64,000 nucleotides of DNA from contig QANU01110956.1 of assembly GCA_003254905.1 (NCBI GenBank), positions 364,570-428,569 on the forward strand. The letters run 5' to 3'. Positions 1 through 11,300 of the stretch are shown piece by piece. The DNA is from Nissolia schottii. Taxonomy: Eukaryota > Streptophyta > Magnoliopsida > Fabales > Fabaceae. Below the pieces are notes generated by a model. It saw only the letters and a list, made by a program, of their open reading frames with translations, searched no databases and was not told where the DNA came from. A program made the position numbers and the translations under genes. Within the stretch, counting starts at the first letter, position 1, and every line of letters begins with the position of its first letter.

Positions 1-2150
1 TTACTTCACAATAAACGACATCTTATATTAATTGTTAGCTTTCATAGGCTATAGCCATGTCTTTTTCGCGAAAAACATAACTTATCATTACTATGAATTT
101 TTCATAAGTAGCCTTGGATTTTCAGTCAAAAATTATTTTTGACGAATTTCAATTTCAGTAGCTTATGACCTTCTACTTTTCACTAAAAATGACTTATATT
201 AATTGTCAGCATTCATTGGTTATGACCTTGTCTTTATCGCGATAAACGAAGTTTATCAGTACTATGCATTTTTTATAGGCTATAGCCTTCAATTTTCAAC
301 CAATAATGAATTTAGGAAAAATGTAATTTCCATAGCCTGTGACCTTCTCTATTTCTTTATAAACGACTTAAATTAATTGTCAGCTTTCATAGGCTATAGC
401 CATGTCTATTTCATGAAAAACGTAGTTTATCGTTATTATGCATTTTTCATAGGCTAGCCTTGGATTTTCACTAGAAAATTATTTTTGATAAATTGCAATT
501 TTTTTAGCCTATGACCTTATACTATTCACTAAAAACGACTTCTTATATCAATTATTTGCTTTCATGGGTTATAACCTTGTCTTTATCGTGATAAACAATG
601 TTTATCTTTTCTATGCAATTTTCGTGGGCTATAGCCTTGGATTTTCACTACAAAATTATTTTCGATAAATTGTAATTTTTGTAGCAGATGACCTTAAACT
701 TTTCTCTGAAAATGACTTCTTATGCCAATTACGAACTTTTATAGGTCATAACTTTGTCTTTTTCGTGGTAAATAAAGTTTATCGTTACTATGTTTGTTTC
801 GTAGGCTATAGCCTTGGATTTTAACTCAAAAATAATTTTTGATAAATTGCAATTTCTATAGCCTATGACCTTCTACTTTTCACTAAAAAGGACTTCTTAT
901 ATCAATTATCAGCTTTCATAAGCTGTAACCTTCTCTTTTTTGCGATAAACAAAGTCTATTGTTACCATGCAATTTTCGTAGTTTATAGCCATGTATTTTG
1001 ACTCAAAATTGATTTTTGAAAAATTGCAATTTATGTAGCCTAAGACTTTCTACTTTTCACAAAAATAACTTCTTAAATTAATTATCAGTTTTCATAGTCA
1101 ATACCCTTCTCTTTTTCATGATAAACAAAGTCTATCTTTACTATTCATTTTTCGTAGGCCCTTGGATTTTCACTCAAAAATGATTTTTGGTAAATTGCAA
1201 TATTCGTCACTAATGATCTTCTATTTTAGACTAAAATAGAATTCTTAGATTAAAAGTCATTTTTCGGACTATAGCCATGTCATATTCGTTAAAAATAATG
1301 TTTTTCGTTACTATGCTTTTTTAGTAGGCCATAGCGTTAGATTTTTCCTCAAAAATGATTTCGGTAAAGTACAACTTTCGTAGCCAATTGTCATCTCTAT
1401 TTCACTACAAACAACTTCTTAATTCAATTGTCAGCTTTTATAGGCTATAGCCAAGTCTTCTTTGCGAAAAACATAGTTTATCATTAGTATGTGTTTTCAC
1501 AAACATAGCCTTAGATTTTCAGTCAAAAAATATTTTTGCTATACTGCAATTTATGTAGCCTATGACCTTCTACTTTTAACTAAAATCAACTTCTTATGTT
1601 AATTGTCAGCTTTCATAGACTATAACCTTGTCTTTATCGCAATAAACAAAGTTTATCGTTACTATGAATTTTTTGTAGCCTTTTGCCTTGTATTCTCACT
1701 CAAAGATTATTTTCGATAAAATGTAATTTTTGTAGCCTATGACCTTCTACTTTTCAATAAAAATGATTCTTATTTTAATTGCCAGCTTTCATAGGCTTTA
1801 ACCTTCTCTTTTTCACGATAAACAAAGTCTATTGTTATTATGCAATTTTTGTAGGCTATGGCCTTGGATTTTCCCTCAAAAATGAATTTTGGTGAAATGC
1901 AATTTCTGTAGCATATGACCTTCTATATTTCACTGTAAAGGACTTCTTAAATTAATTGTCAGCTTTAATAGGTTATAAGCATGTCTTTTTAACAAAAAAC
2001 ATAGTTTATCTTTACTTTGCATTTTTCATAGGCTATAGCCTTGAACTTTCACTTAAAAATTAATTTTGATAAATTAAAATTATCGTAGCCTATGACCTTC
2101 TATTTTTCACTAAAAATGACTTCTTATCAGCTTTCATAAGCTATAACCGT
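1..2150. repeat. Tandem array, ~177-bp monomer, about 12 copies
   Basis: A phrase close to 'cctatgaccttctacttttc' recurs near positions 165, 340, 511, 688, 865, 1042, 1213, 1390, 1563, 1740, 1914 and 2091, so the period is 171-177 bp. Copies are diverged but all recognisable. Each monomer appears to consist of three weakly related units of about 59 bp, each carrying a variant of 'taggctatagcc' or 'tagcctatgacc' followed by T-rich sequence. The array runs off the left edge of the window and stops abruptly near 2150, where a CT-rich leader begins. No open frame of note lies in it. It could be a small satellite block or the internal repeat region of a large DNA transposon. Confidence 0.88.
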
Positions 2151-2388
2151 GTCTTCCTCTCCCCTCTCTCAGATCTAGTCTCTCTCACTCTCACTCTCTC
2201 TTTCTCTCGAGTTCACCCCCTTTCTCGGCCCTCTCAGTTTCCACTCCCTCTCTCTCGTCTTCCCAATACATCAACAACATCACCCAGAAAAATCAACAAG
2301 TTCATCACCAACACACCAACAACATCACCCAGAAAAATCAACAACGTTAACAACAACGTACCAACCCAAATCATAGCCACTGAAGCAA
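2151..2388 (+). promoter_or_regulatory. CT-rich leader of the CHUP1/IPGA1-like fragment
   Basis: The sequence turns abruptly from AT-rich array DNA to a pyrimidine-rich tract (CTCTCT runs at 2155-2250), typical of plant 5' untranslated leaders. An imperfect direct duplication follows: 'acatcacccagaaaaatcaa' occurs near 2277 and again near 2325. The ATG chosen for the downstream frame is at 2389, preceded by a purine-ended 'agcaa'. No clear TATA box is seen just upstream, because the array comes right up to the leader. Confidence 0.45.
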
Positions 2389-2820
2389 ATGGTTGCCAGC
2401 AAGGTAAAGGCAGCAATGGGGTTCCAGAAGTCTATGTCACCGTCGCCAGCGGCACACACTCCTCTGCCGTCCACGGCTTCTTCCACCACCAATTCCTCGT
2501 CCCACAAGTCCTCATTCTCACGCGCCTTCAGCGCATACTTCCCTCGCTCCTCTGCCCAGGTACAGCCCAAGCCGCCCGACGTGACAGAGCTCCTCTGCCT
2601 GGTGGATTCGCTTCGCGAAAGCGAGTCTCGATTGAAGACGGAGCTCCTCGAGCACGAGCTCCTGAAGGAGTCCGTCGCCATTGTCCCCGTGCTAGAGAAT
2701 GAGATCGTTGCCCGGGACATAGAAATCGAACAGAGCAAGCAGAGAGCGCGAGAGGTAGAAGCAGAGAGGGGACTCATTGGGGAAGATGAAGGGAGAGGAG
2801 AGGGGTTCTGGGTGGAGTAG
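2389..2820 (+). pseudogene. Truncated CHUP1/IPGA1-like gene fragment (first exon)
   Basis: The 143-residue frame opens MVASKVKAAMGFQKS, then a Ser/Thr/Pro-rich stretch, then FSRAFSAYFPRSSAQVQPKPPDV, then a charged coiled-coil stretch with SRLKTELLEHELLKESVAIVPVLENEI (residues about 80-112). This order matches the N-terminus of the plant CHUP1-like family that includes Arabidopsis At4g18570/IPGA1, cytoskeleton-associated proteins that are normally several hundred residues long. After about residue 125 the resemblance ends in a short Gly/Glu-rich tail and a stop. The proline-rich and C-terminal actin-binding parts are not found downstream. It is best read as a duplicated or captured first exon that may still be transcribed. 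An alternative is a short paralogue that is genuinely expressed. Confidence 0.6.
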
Positions 2821-3240
2821 CTAAAAAGGCATTGATGGCAGAAAACTGGGTCGGATCATAGGCATTGATGGGGGATTTGGGTTTTTTTTAAAATGAAATC
2901 GGGTCGGATCCAGTGAAACTGGGTCGGGTCATAGGCTAACTTTTTTTTTAATTCTAAGCTATCACACGTGGCACGTCACGTCAACGCTTACTAACCGTTA
3001 CGTCATCACCGTTAACCTCAGTCATCCACAAGAACCAAAACCAAACTTCCAAATTTTACAGCAACTAAAAAATTCACTGAGGGATTAAAACCAAACTTTC
3101 TAATATTACAGGGGCTAAAAACTTAATTAACCATTTTCAAAATATAATTTTGATATTGCAATTTAAACCTTGGGTTAACTATTAAAATTTAGCTGCTGGT
3201 TATATTGTTTATTGAAATTATAATTAGTACATTAATTAAT
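2821..3240. repeat. Probable transposon-derived sequence
   Basis: Two near copies of 'aactgggtcgg(a/g)tcatagg' lie near 2846 and 2916. They are followed by 'cacacgtggcacgtcacgtc' and by phrases such as 'ggattaaaaccaaacttt' and 'attacaggggctaaaaactt'. Phrases of the 'tttagtccctgtaa' type are recurrent in plant transposon ends. No terminal repeat or target duplication could be paired, so the element is not assigned to a family. Confidence 0.35.
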
Positions 3241-4352
3241 TTTTGTTAAACTGGATTAAGACAATAGGTTGTTGACGTTGGAAAGTCGAAGTGGCCATTT
3301 GGGGCGGCCGGCGCCGGCACCACCACCACCGACAAGGAAGGTACCAACTCCAATGTCACAACTAACTTCTCCTTCCGTGAAAGCCCCGCCCACTTCCACC
3401 ATCTTTGCCAGAGCTCCGCCATCAGAGCTGTCACCGTTTGCACGCCCCCCAAAATAAAAATGTAATAAAAAAGAAAAAAATCGTCAATCTTCATCAACAA
3501 CATAGCCAATAATCCTACAGAACCCATAAGGCCAACCTTCATCATCCATCACAAGCCAGAGGCATAAAAAAAAAAAAAAGCCCAATTTTGAGTTGAACTC
3601 TTAATAGAATCACTATGAACAAAAAAAAAATCCAATATTTTCATTTTACACATATGAAATTAAAAGTATTCACAACTGAGCCATGGAGGTGGAATATTCA
3701 CCACTCAATGGATCTACAACAAAACTAATTTTTCTAAACAAAATGAGAAACAAATTCAGATCTGCAAGACAACCACGGCAGTAAGGGACAAACCAAGAGC
3801 AACAAATAAAAATGTCTCCTCTTCCTCTCGCCGCTCACGGAATCGCTGCCTCAAGGTGGAGGTTGGAGAGAACTCAAAGAAAATCTAATTATTGCAGCTG
3901 AGTTTCAGTTTTTTCGTTTTGGTTTAGCTCTAATTTCTATTTTGCAACTTAGTCCTTTAAGTTTTTCAAGTTCTTATTTTTTACCCTAGACCAAAATGGT
4001 CTTGGTAGGTCCCTCGACCTTGATAGAATTAGCCTGAAATCATTCCACTTAAGATTTAAGGACACCACACAGATTAAAAAAAGATAATAAATATTATTGA
4101 AATAGTAAAAAACTTATTTGTGGACAAAAATACCCTTTTAAAAAAATGTGTTCTATTAATACATTTAATGATTATAATTAAATTAAGGGCACTGGGGAGA
4201 AAAAAATGTAATAAATATTGCCTTGAAATATAAGTTACATAAATATTTTGAAAACTTATTTTATCACAATTTGGACAAATATTATAAAAGGGGATTGAGT
4301 ATTGTTTTGCCTTCCCAATGGAATATACCAAATGGGTTGGGTAATAAATATG
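3241..4352. other. Intergenic, no supported gene
   Basis: A GC-rich patch at 3270-3450 breaks otherwise AT-rich DNA and opens short frames on both strands, none with a recognisable domain. A second small GC-rich patch lies near 3815-3870. I see no promoter, RNA gene or bounded repeat. Confidence 0.5.
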
Positions 4353-4613
4353 TCTATTTTTAGGTCCGGCTCGTTTATGGTCAGTCTGCGGGCGCCGGCC
4401 TGCCAGCCCGTTTATTTTTAAAAAAATTCAAAAAATTCATAAAAATTCAAAAAAAATATTTTAAAAATTCACGGGCTCACAGGTTAGCCCGCTGGCTGGG
4501 CCTAAACGGGTCGGGCCAAATTTTTTTTTAAATTTTCGCAGACCTATTTTTTGCATGTAAAGTCCGTCCATTTAACCGAGTAAACGGGACGGGCTCATTT
4601 TGACAGCCCTACC
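4353..4613. mobile_element. hAT-like non-autonomous element remnant
   Basis: The stretch has the composition of a common dicot hAT-type MITE: repeated 'cccgtt', 'cgggctggcccg'-like blocks around an A/T-rich middle. Its right end reads 'gggctcattttgacagccct', the reverse complement of the usual 'agggctgtcaaaatgagccc' start. The left terminal repeat is not intact and no 8-bp target duplication was found, so it looks like a decayed or partial copy. Confidence 0.5.
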
Positions 4614-4739
4614 AAGAAGTAAACCCTTCCTTACCATTGAGCCATATCCAATAACAAAAGTGTGACTCTTTTATGGATAAAAATGATTGATGTACATTTT
4701 ATAATCTGAGATCACATTGTCAATCAATGATTTTATACA

Positions 4740-4930
4740 ACTACCATGCACAAACATTTTAAACTATCATTTATTAATTCATTTTTAATTGACATGCGCA
4801 AATACTTTTAACTATTGTGCACAAACATTTTCAACTATCTTACACAAACATTCATAAGTATGCGCACAAACATTTTTAACTAACATGCACAAGCTTTTTA
4901 TTATGGTGCACATACATTTTAAAGAATTCA
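4740..4930. repeat. Degenerate short tandem repeats with 'gcacaaacatt'
   Basis: Six or seven spaced copies of a motif near 'atgcacaaacattttaaact' occur about every 25-40 bp, some with a longer insertion between them. The wording resembles the 'tgtgcaaacatt' motif inside the 266-bp repeats near 62.4-63.3 kb, but on the evidence of a short AT-rich word only. Confidence 0.45.
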
Positions 4931-5059
4931 AAATGTTTGTGTATAGTGGTAGAGTGGGTTGCACGCGATGTGAGAGTGAAAGGTGGATCCCAGTACGCTG
5001 ATAGTATTTGGGGTGTCACGACTCTTATAAATATTAGTTTAGTACCTATGTTATACACC

Positions 5060-5494
5060 AGTATGATTAATAGGTAAATAATAGCCTTCCAAAACTGCTA
5101 TATGAACCAGAAGCCTAAAAGAAATTCATCATGATTTTTCCTCAGCCTCTATTCTTTGATATTTAGTCCAGAACAGAGAAGTTGTGACATAGAAAATATT
5201 GGGTAATCCTGCTGTCTTTAGCACTCAGAAGCCTCTAGGTATCCTTAAAGAGGTCATTCGATGGCCATGAATGAGACCAAATCAGATGTTCTTTAGCAAT
5301 ATGAAGGAAATCCTTCCGCAAGTCAAATCCCAGCTGGGATAGGTGTCACATTTAGCGTTTGACCATATCTCGAACAGGATTGTCTCCCATGGAGAATACT
5401 TGTGGGATCCAAGAACAATGAGAAATCGTTCCGCAATGTAGTGATTCCCTCATGCCTAGGCAATCCTAGGTTCAAGCATGTTGCGATCCAATAT
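5060..5494 (-). other. 3' flank of the PPR gene
   Basis: This stretch immediately follows the PPR stop codon on the minus strand and is less AT-rich than the DNA to its left. It probably contains the 3' untranslated region. I could not place a polyadenylation site with confidence, and no other gene is visible. Confidence 0.35.
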
Positions 5495-7330
5495 CTAATC
5501 ATCTAGTTCCATAGCTTTCTGCAATCCTTGGATCACATGCTTGCATGTTAGACTATTTGGAATATACCCCACTTTGAACAGCTGATCCTGAAGCTCCATC
5601 AACTCAGTCACATTACCAACCTCACAAAACACTTTAACAACTGCATTGTAGCTTTCACTATCGTACACTAGAAACTCCTTGGCAAAGAGCTTCAACAATG
5701 AAACAGCTTTATCAATATTCTTTTCTGTGCAATACCCTATAACAATAGCCCTGCTTATTTCTAGATCAGGTAGAATACCTGAACAAATCATTTCCTCCAA
5801 CAAGGCTTCAGCTTCCTGTGTCCTGTTCACTCTGCACAAGCAGCTTATGATGGCTCCATAGGCACTGAGATTCGGTTTCACACTCTTCTCCACCATATCA
5901 GATTTCAATGTTACCGCCTCTTCCACGTTATTGAGTTTACATAACGACACAACCAGTTCATTGTAAGTACTCACTTTAGGTGTATAGCCATCCTGCGATA
6001 GCCTTAGCAGAAGACTTCTGGCGGCAAAAGGTCGACCTTCTTTACACAATGCAACTAAAAGATAATCATATAAATCTTCAGGGATCTTAATTCCAAATCT
6101 CTGAAGCTCCACAACCAGATTCAAGGCCGAAGCCAGCTTTCCATCCCTTGCAAATCCTTTGACGACAAGCCGACAAGTGATTCTATCTGGACAAATTCCA
6201 TTTCCAATCATTTCGTGCAACAGCGATCTAGACATCTGCATCTTCCCTTCCCTGCAGTAACCACATACGAGAGTATTATATGACACAATGTCTGGATCTA
6301 TCCCTCTATGAACCATTTGATGGAAAAGTTGATGAGCCTCCTTGATCCTCCCTTCCTTTAAGAGTCCATTCATCAATGCAGTGTACGAAATCAAGTTCGG
6401 CACCACGCCCCTAATGTGCATGATCTTGTGAAGATAAAACGCATCCTCCAACCTCCCTCTCCTACAATAGCTATTAATGAGCGTGTTATACGTCACCAAG
6501 TCAGGCTCAAACCCTTCCTCCTCCATCTTATCAAGGAACCCGTTCACCTTATCCAAATCGCCGTCCTTGCACAAAACATTAGTCAAAATATTGAAAGTAT
6601 ACTCATTCCTATGTACCCCAAGCCTTCCCATTTCCTCATACACGTGCCAACATTCACCAATGTAATCAAACTTACACAACCCACTAAGCAAACAATTGCA
6701 AGCAGTTACACTAGGAACAAAGCAAGCCTCAACATTCTTCCTAAAAGCCTCCAAGCCCTTCTCAACCATACCCATCTTCACATAAGCCTTAACAAGCATA
6801 TCAAAGATCAGAGGGTTCCAATTACAATCCTCAGCGCACAAAACCAGACTCTTATGAATGTCCCCATTTGGGGTGTTCTCAACCTCAACCAATTGAATCA
6901 ATTCAGACAACAATTTCATGGACTCAGAGAAAACCCTAGACCAAGCAAGTACGTGAACGACAATGCAATAGTTCTGAACGCTGGGCCTGAGACCCAAATC
7001 GTTCTTGACCCAATTGAAGAAGGAGAGGGCTGAAGGGTAGTGAGACTGGCACCTGAGCAAGATCCTCGAGATCTCGTTGGGACCCATGTGGGGGAGAATC
7101 TCTCTGATTTCATGGTGGAGGAGGGAAAGGTTGGGGCTTTCGTGCTTGAGGGTTGAGGAGATGAGGTTGACTATGTTGTTGGGGTTTTGGGTGGGAGGGA
7201 GGAGGTTGTAGAGTGGGCTTGAAATGGGTTTGGATTGAGAATCAGGAACAGCGATTAGAGAAGAAGAAGAAGAAGTTGAAAAGAAAGCTAATTGGGTGGA
7301 AGCAGAGAATGAAGGTCGACGAAGAATCAT
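5495..7330 (-). CDS. P-class pentatricopeptide repeat protein
   Basis: One intronless frame encodes 611 residues. The first 25 or so residues (MILRRPSFSAS then FFSTSSSSS) are rich in Arg, Ser and Phe and lack acidic residues, which fits a mitochondrial or plastid targeting peptide. From about residue 170 to the end lie 12-13 consecutive 35-residue motifs of the form TYNTLINSYCRRGRLEDAFYL, all of P type, with no E or DYW domain at the C-terminus. P-class proteins bind organelle RNA one base per repeat and affect stability, splicing or translation. The ATG at 7328-7330 is chosen because it starts the targeting peptide. The length and N-terminal region resemble what I remember of Arabidopsis At5g40400, but that orthology is an inference. 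Confidence 0.92.
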   Translation of the reverse strand: MILRRPSFSASTQLAFFSTSSSSSLIAVPDSQSKPISSPLYNLLPPTQNPNNIVNLISSTLKHESPNLSLLHHEIREILPHMGPNEISRILLRCQSHYPSALSFFNWVKNDLGLRPSVQNYCIVVHVLAWSRVFSESMKLLSELIQLVEVENTPNGDIHKSLVLCAEDCNWNPLIFDMLVKAYVKMGMVEKGLEAFRKNVEACFVPSVTACNCLLSGLCKFDYIGECWHVYEEMGRLGVHRNEYTFNILTNVLCKDGDLDKVNGFLDKMEEEGFEPDLVTYNTLINSYCRRGRLEDAFYLHKIMHIRGVVPNLISYTALMNGLLKEGRIKEAHQLFHQMVHRGIDPDIVSYNTLVCGYCREGKMQMSRSLLHEMIGNGICPDRITCRLVVKGFARDGKLASALNLVVELQRFGIKIPEDLYDYLLVALCKEGRPFAARSLLLRLSQDGYTPKVSTYNELVVSLCKLNNVEEAVTLKSDMVEKSVKPNLSAYGAIISCLCRVNRTQEAEALLEEMICSGILPDLEISRAIVIGYCTEKNIDKAVSLLKLFAKEFLVYDSESYNAVVKVFCEVGNVTELMELQDQLFKVGYIPNSLTCKHVIQGLQKAMELDD

Positions 7331-8332
7331 GGGTAACTAACTAACCAACGGAATACGCGCTTCTTGTGGCGGGGAACGGTGATTTGAAGAGCCTTGATTG
7401 ATTGGTCCGTCCTATTGTGGCGGCGGTTCTATATCTTTTAACTTAACCACCACTATCCGTAATGTTTTTGCAAATCTATTAGGTTTAAACAGAATAGTCT
7501 CTCTTCTGTTTAAAATTGTATTAAATTTGTTCAGTGATAGATATTTATGTCACCTTTCCATTTTTACTTACTTGAAACTTATTATTACCATCATCCCAAA
7601 ATCACCTCATACTTGATTTAAAAATATACGAACTGACACTACGCTTTTAGAAAGTTTTTTTTTTTTAATATATAAAATTGCTTTTTAACAAAACCGTATA
7701 AATAGTTTGCTTAACCAGTTTACAATGAAACTTAGTCCCTAACTATAAAAGGATACAGTTATATACAGTATATTCTATTACGTATTTATGTAGCCCGTGA
7801 TAATTAAATCACCGTGGATTCCCTCAGGTTGACGGAAAATAAATGCAAATATATACCAACACCTGGAATTTTAACGAACGCATCCACTCAAGTTTGAAAT
7901 CAAGACTGTAGCCAAATATATAGATTTTATTTTCCTATTCTTATACACCAACATCGAAATTAATTTAAAAATAAATAAATAAATTAAAAAAATAAAAATA
8001 AAAAACACGGCCTTACACGCACTAACAAGTAATGGCAATACATTTAAATCTACAGATAATAGTACAACATGCATTCTGGTGAATTTTAGTGCATTGGATA
8101 ATCAAATAACAATACTTCCCAGACGGTTGGCTTCTGCTCAACACTGTCCTCTAAGTTAACTTTGGAATGAGGTATGGGGAGTGGCAAGAAAAACACAGAA
8201 TGGTTCAAATTCTGCGAGTAACAAAGCACAATTCTCATCCCAAAAACATGGTGCCATTGGCATGGTGCTGGTTTTCCTTTGAGTGAGTGAAAACTTTCGG
8301 AATCCAGCATCTTCAAGAATGCATTTCATATC
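7331..8332. other. Intergenic between PPR and RST1
   Basis: It holds the short promoter of the PPR gene at its left end (GC-richer near 7340-7430) and the 3' untranslated region of RST1 at its right end. Both genes point left. The middle is AT-rich and I see no other gene. Confidence 0.5.
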
Positions 8333-11300
8333 TCAAGCGATAACCATGCTGGCGAGCCTAAGCTGTTTTTCTAACGGCAAGTAGCCTTTCAGTAATACAC
8401 AGGTATGGTGCATCACTTGCAGTAGAAGAACAGCCATATGATTCTCACTTTCATCAATGGGTTGCGAATCAGGAACGTAAGAACCATCTGCTATCTGAGT
8501 AGCCCAGCGGTATATACGCTCTGCTGATGCAAAGAGATGGGAAGCAACTGTTTCTGCAACAACATCCCAGCTCCAGTCTGCTAGAAGAGACGCAATGGTG
8601 ACCGGCAGATCATGCAGTACTGTTTGTTGGTCCACAACCATCAAGGGCATATATTTGCAGCAGGTAGCAGAAAGCAATCCAAGAAACTGCAGTGCCTGCA
8701 GAGTGATGAGATGTATATACACGGAGTAAGCACCATGACATTCAACTTGGTTATCAAGGTGTAAAAGATCTCCAATTATACTAAGTCCAGTTGATGGCAA
8801 AACTACGGAATACTAGATACCAGTTATAAATCGGGCAGAATACAAGAGGAACAGAAACGATCAACACGAAAATTTCTGTGGCAATAATTGCATTAGCTCC
8901 ATTCATTTTAGCACTTTTTTCGTCAAAAGAGTTAGCAGGATCATGAACTTTTGTAAGTATTGAATGAAAAAGCGACATCATTCACATCAAAGATGACAAC
9001 GCATGAAGGGTAGTTTTCTTTTTACCTTACACGAAAATTTAAAGAAAAAAGCAATACCACATGCACATAAATAGGTTAGGATCCCCCAACACTTGTGTGA
9101 ATCAAAACCAATCATACACTAACGAATAACTCTTTCCATAGGATGAATTTGTCATATGGTCCACCATTTAAATAAAAGTTTGTATATTGAACATCATGAT
9201 CATAACCATAAAATTCCAATATCATTTTGTTCTCCAACAAACATATAAGCCATTTGATCACAAACTAACTATTGCTTAATTTTTTATTTATTTTCAAATT
9301 TTGGCGTGCAAGATCTACTAAAAATTATTACTTAAGGTATTAGTATTGACTATCAAGCTCCTACCGTGGAAGGAAAACTGGATACACAGCTAATTTCGAC
9401 TGCATCAATAAGCCACTGTCTTTTGATACTTCCATCTGCATGGTGCAAAGCTGCCACGACTTCAACGAGTACATCCCAGAGTCCTGCAAAAAACTAGATT
9501 TTAACATCTACACTTGACATATGAAGCATTTCCTGCTTAATATGCTTCCAAGTTCCAAAATGTTTCAGATGAATGAATAAATAGCAATTCTGATTCAATT
9601 GAGAACATCAATTCTTTCAACCCCAATTGATGTGTTCCTGTGCTCTAGAAAATATTAATGATGGGTAGCATAGCAGAAAACTAACCTTGCAATTTGGAGT
9701 TTAATATATATGATTTCATTTTTCCAAGTTCAACCAATGAAAGAGAACCACTCTTCACTAGCTTGATCTTAGTAAGGACCTTTTTTAGCAGTTCAAACGA
9801 CTTGTCAGCACCAAGAACAAACTCCTCGTGTGAAACCTGTTTTTGTAAATGACTGCTTAGATCACGGGTTTAAACAAACATTTGATATCTTATAAGCTTA
9901 ACCTCAATGAATTCAAATCAATGCCAAGGAGGATTAACTACAAATTAAACTACAAACCATCATACTTAAGGCACCAACCAGAAGAGTAGAAGAATTCAAA
10001 CTTTCTCTATGGGAAAAGCTGATGAAGAGATACAATGTAATGTATGCATACCTTCAGGAAATCCAATAACCAACTCTGTGGAGCCTTCCCTAAGCATCTT
10101 ACAGCCTCAGACCACTCCTCCAGGGAACTAACATCGCCTGTCACCACACTGCCAGAAGATTGCATAAGTGGTAATAACGCAAATAGAACCTCCATGCACC
10201 TCTCAACAAGGGAGATGTGACCTGAAGTGTCCACAGAAACTTCATCTAGGCATTCATAAAGACCCTTCCAGCATGAAATACGTAACAAGCTTTTCTGGTA
10301 GGAGCCAGAATCATCATATGAAGTAAAAGAAGCCAAGTGATTAATCACATCACCAATTAGTTTCTCAAGCCTGGAGCTTGAAAATACTTTCACAAGGTCT
10401 GCCAAATGAATTAGCAGACATGACTGCAGATTTATTTCAAGTATCCTGAACCTGGAGAAGTCAGATAGCTCATCAAGAAAAGCTAGTAGTGAATCAAATT
10501 GATTTGCATGAGTTAATGCGAACTGGACACATTGCTCCCTCAGAGTACCCATCTTAAAAGCAGAATCTTCTGGCAACAACTTGGCAACCTTGGCTTCATA
10601 TCTCATACAACGCCTAATAATTGCTCCCCAATCCAAGCTAGGCAACCTGGGAGCTCTAGAAAGGCATCTTAGTATAGCAACAACTGTGCCAACAGGTACC
10701 ATAGTACTCGTCTATTGGACAAGAAAAAGAAAATCAGAACAATCGGAAGAGACTAACAAAAACATATAACTTTGCTGATGTAATCTAGTTAGTTTAGAGT
10801 CTCTGCTAGAAGTCTATCAAACACAACAGTCCGTGCCTAAATCTACAATAGAAAGTTAATTAGGAGAATCAGAAATGTTTATAATATTGAATGTAGTTTT
10901 GGATAGCCCTAAGGCACAAAACTGTGTAAAAGATGGTGTAAAGAATTGCCAAAAGCAACAAAATGACGATTATTTGTTTAAGCACACTTGTTCCAAATGA
11001 TACAGCTTCGAGATCTATATATATAATTCACACAAAGATTAAGAACTTCGAAATATTTTTCAAAAGAACATGGGCAAGAGATCTACCTCAGTGTACTTAA
11101 AATCAATAAGCCACAAACTGAGTTTCAAAACCACATTATCCTCAGAAAAACTATGAGAAACAGATTTTGAAGTAGTTTTGGCTACATTCTTATCACCGTC
11201 AACCACCAAGGGTTCCTTGGACCATAAATGGTGTCGAAGGAAGGTGAGCGCCCAGGAAGCAAACTGTTGTAGCTGATTATTATCAGAATTTTGAGCCACA

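Noticed and set aside
2325-2777. 150-residue minus-strand frame opposite the CHUP1/IPGA1-like exon
   Set aside because: It is the antisense shadow of a frame with clear family resemblance on the plus strand.
3246-3545. 99-residue minus-strand frame in a GC-rich patch
   Set aside because: Low-complexity sequence with no domain, no homologous feel, and no flanking exon-like sequence.
6416-7033. 205-residue plus-strand frame inside the PPR gene
   Set aside because: Antisense shadow of the intact PPR reading frame.
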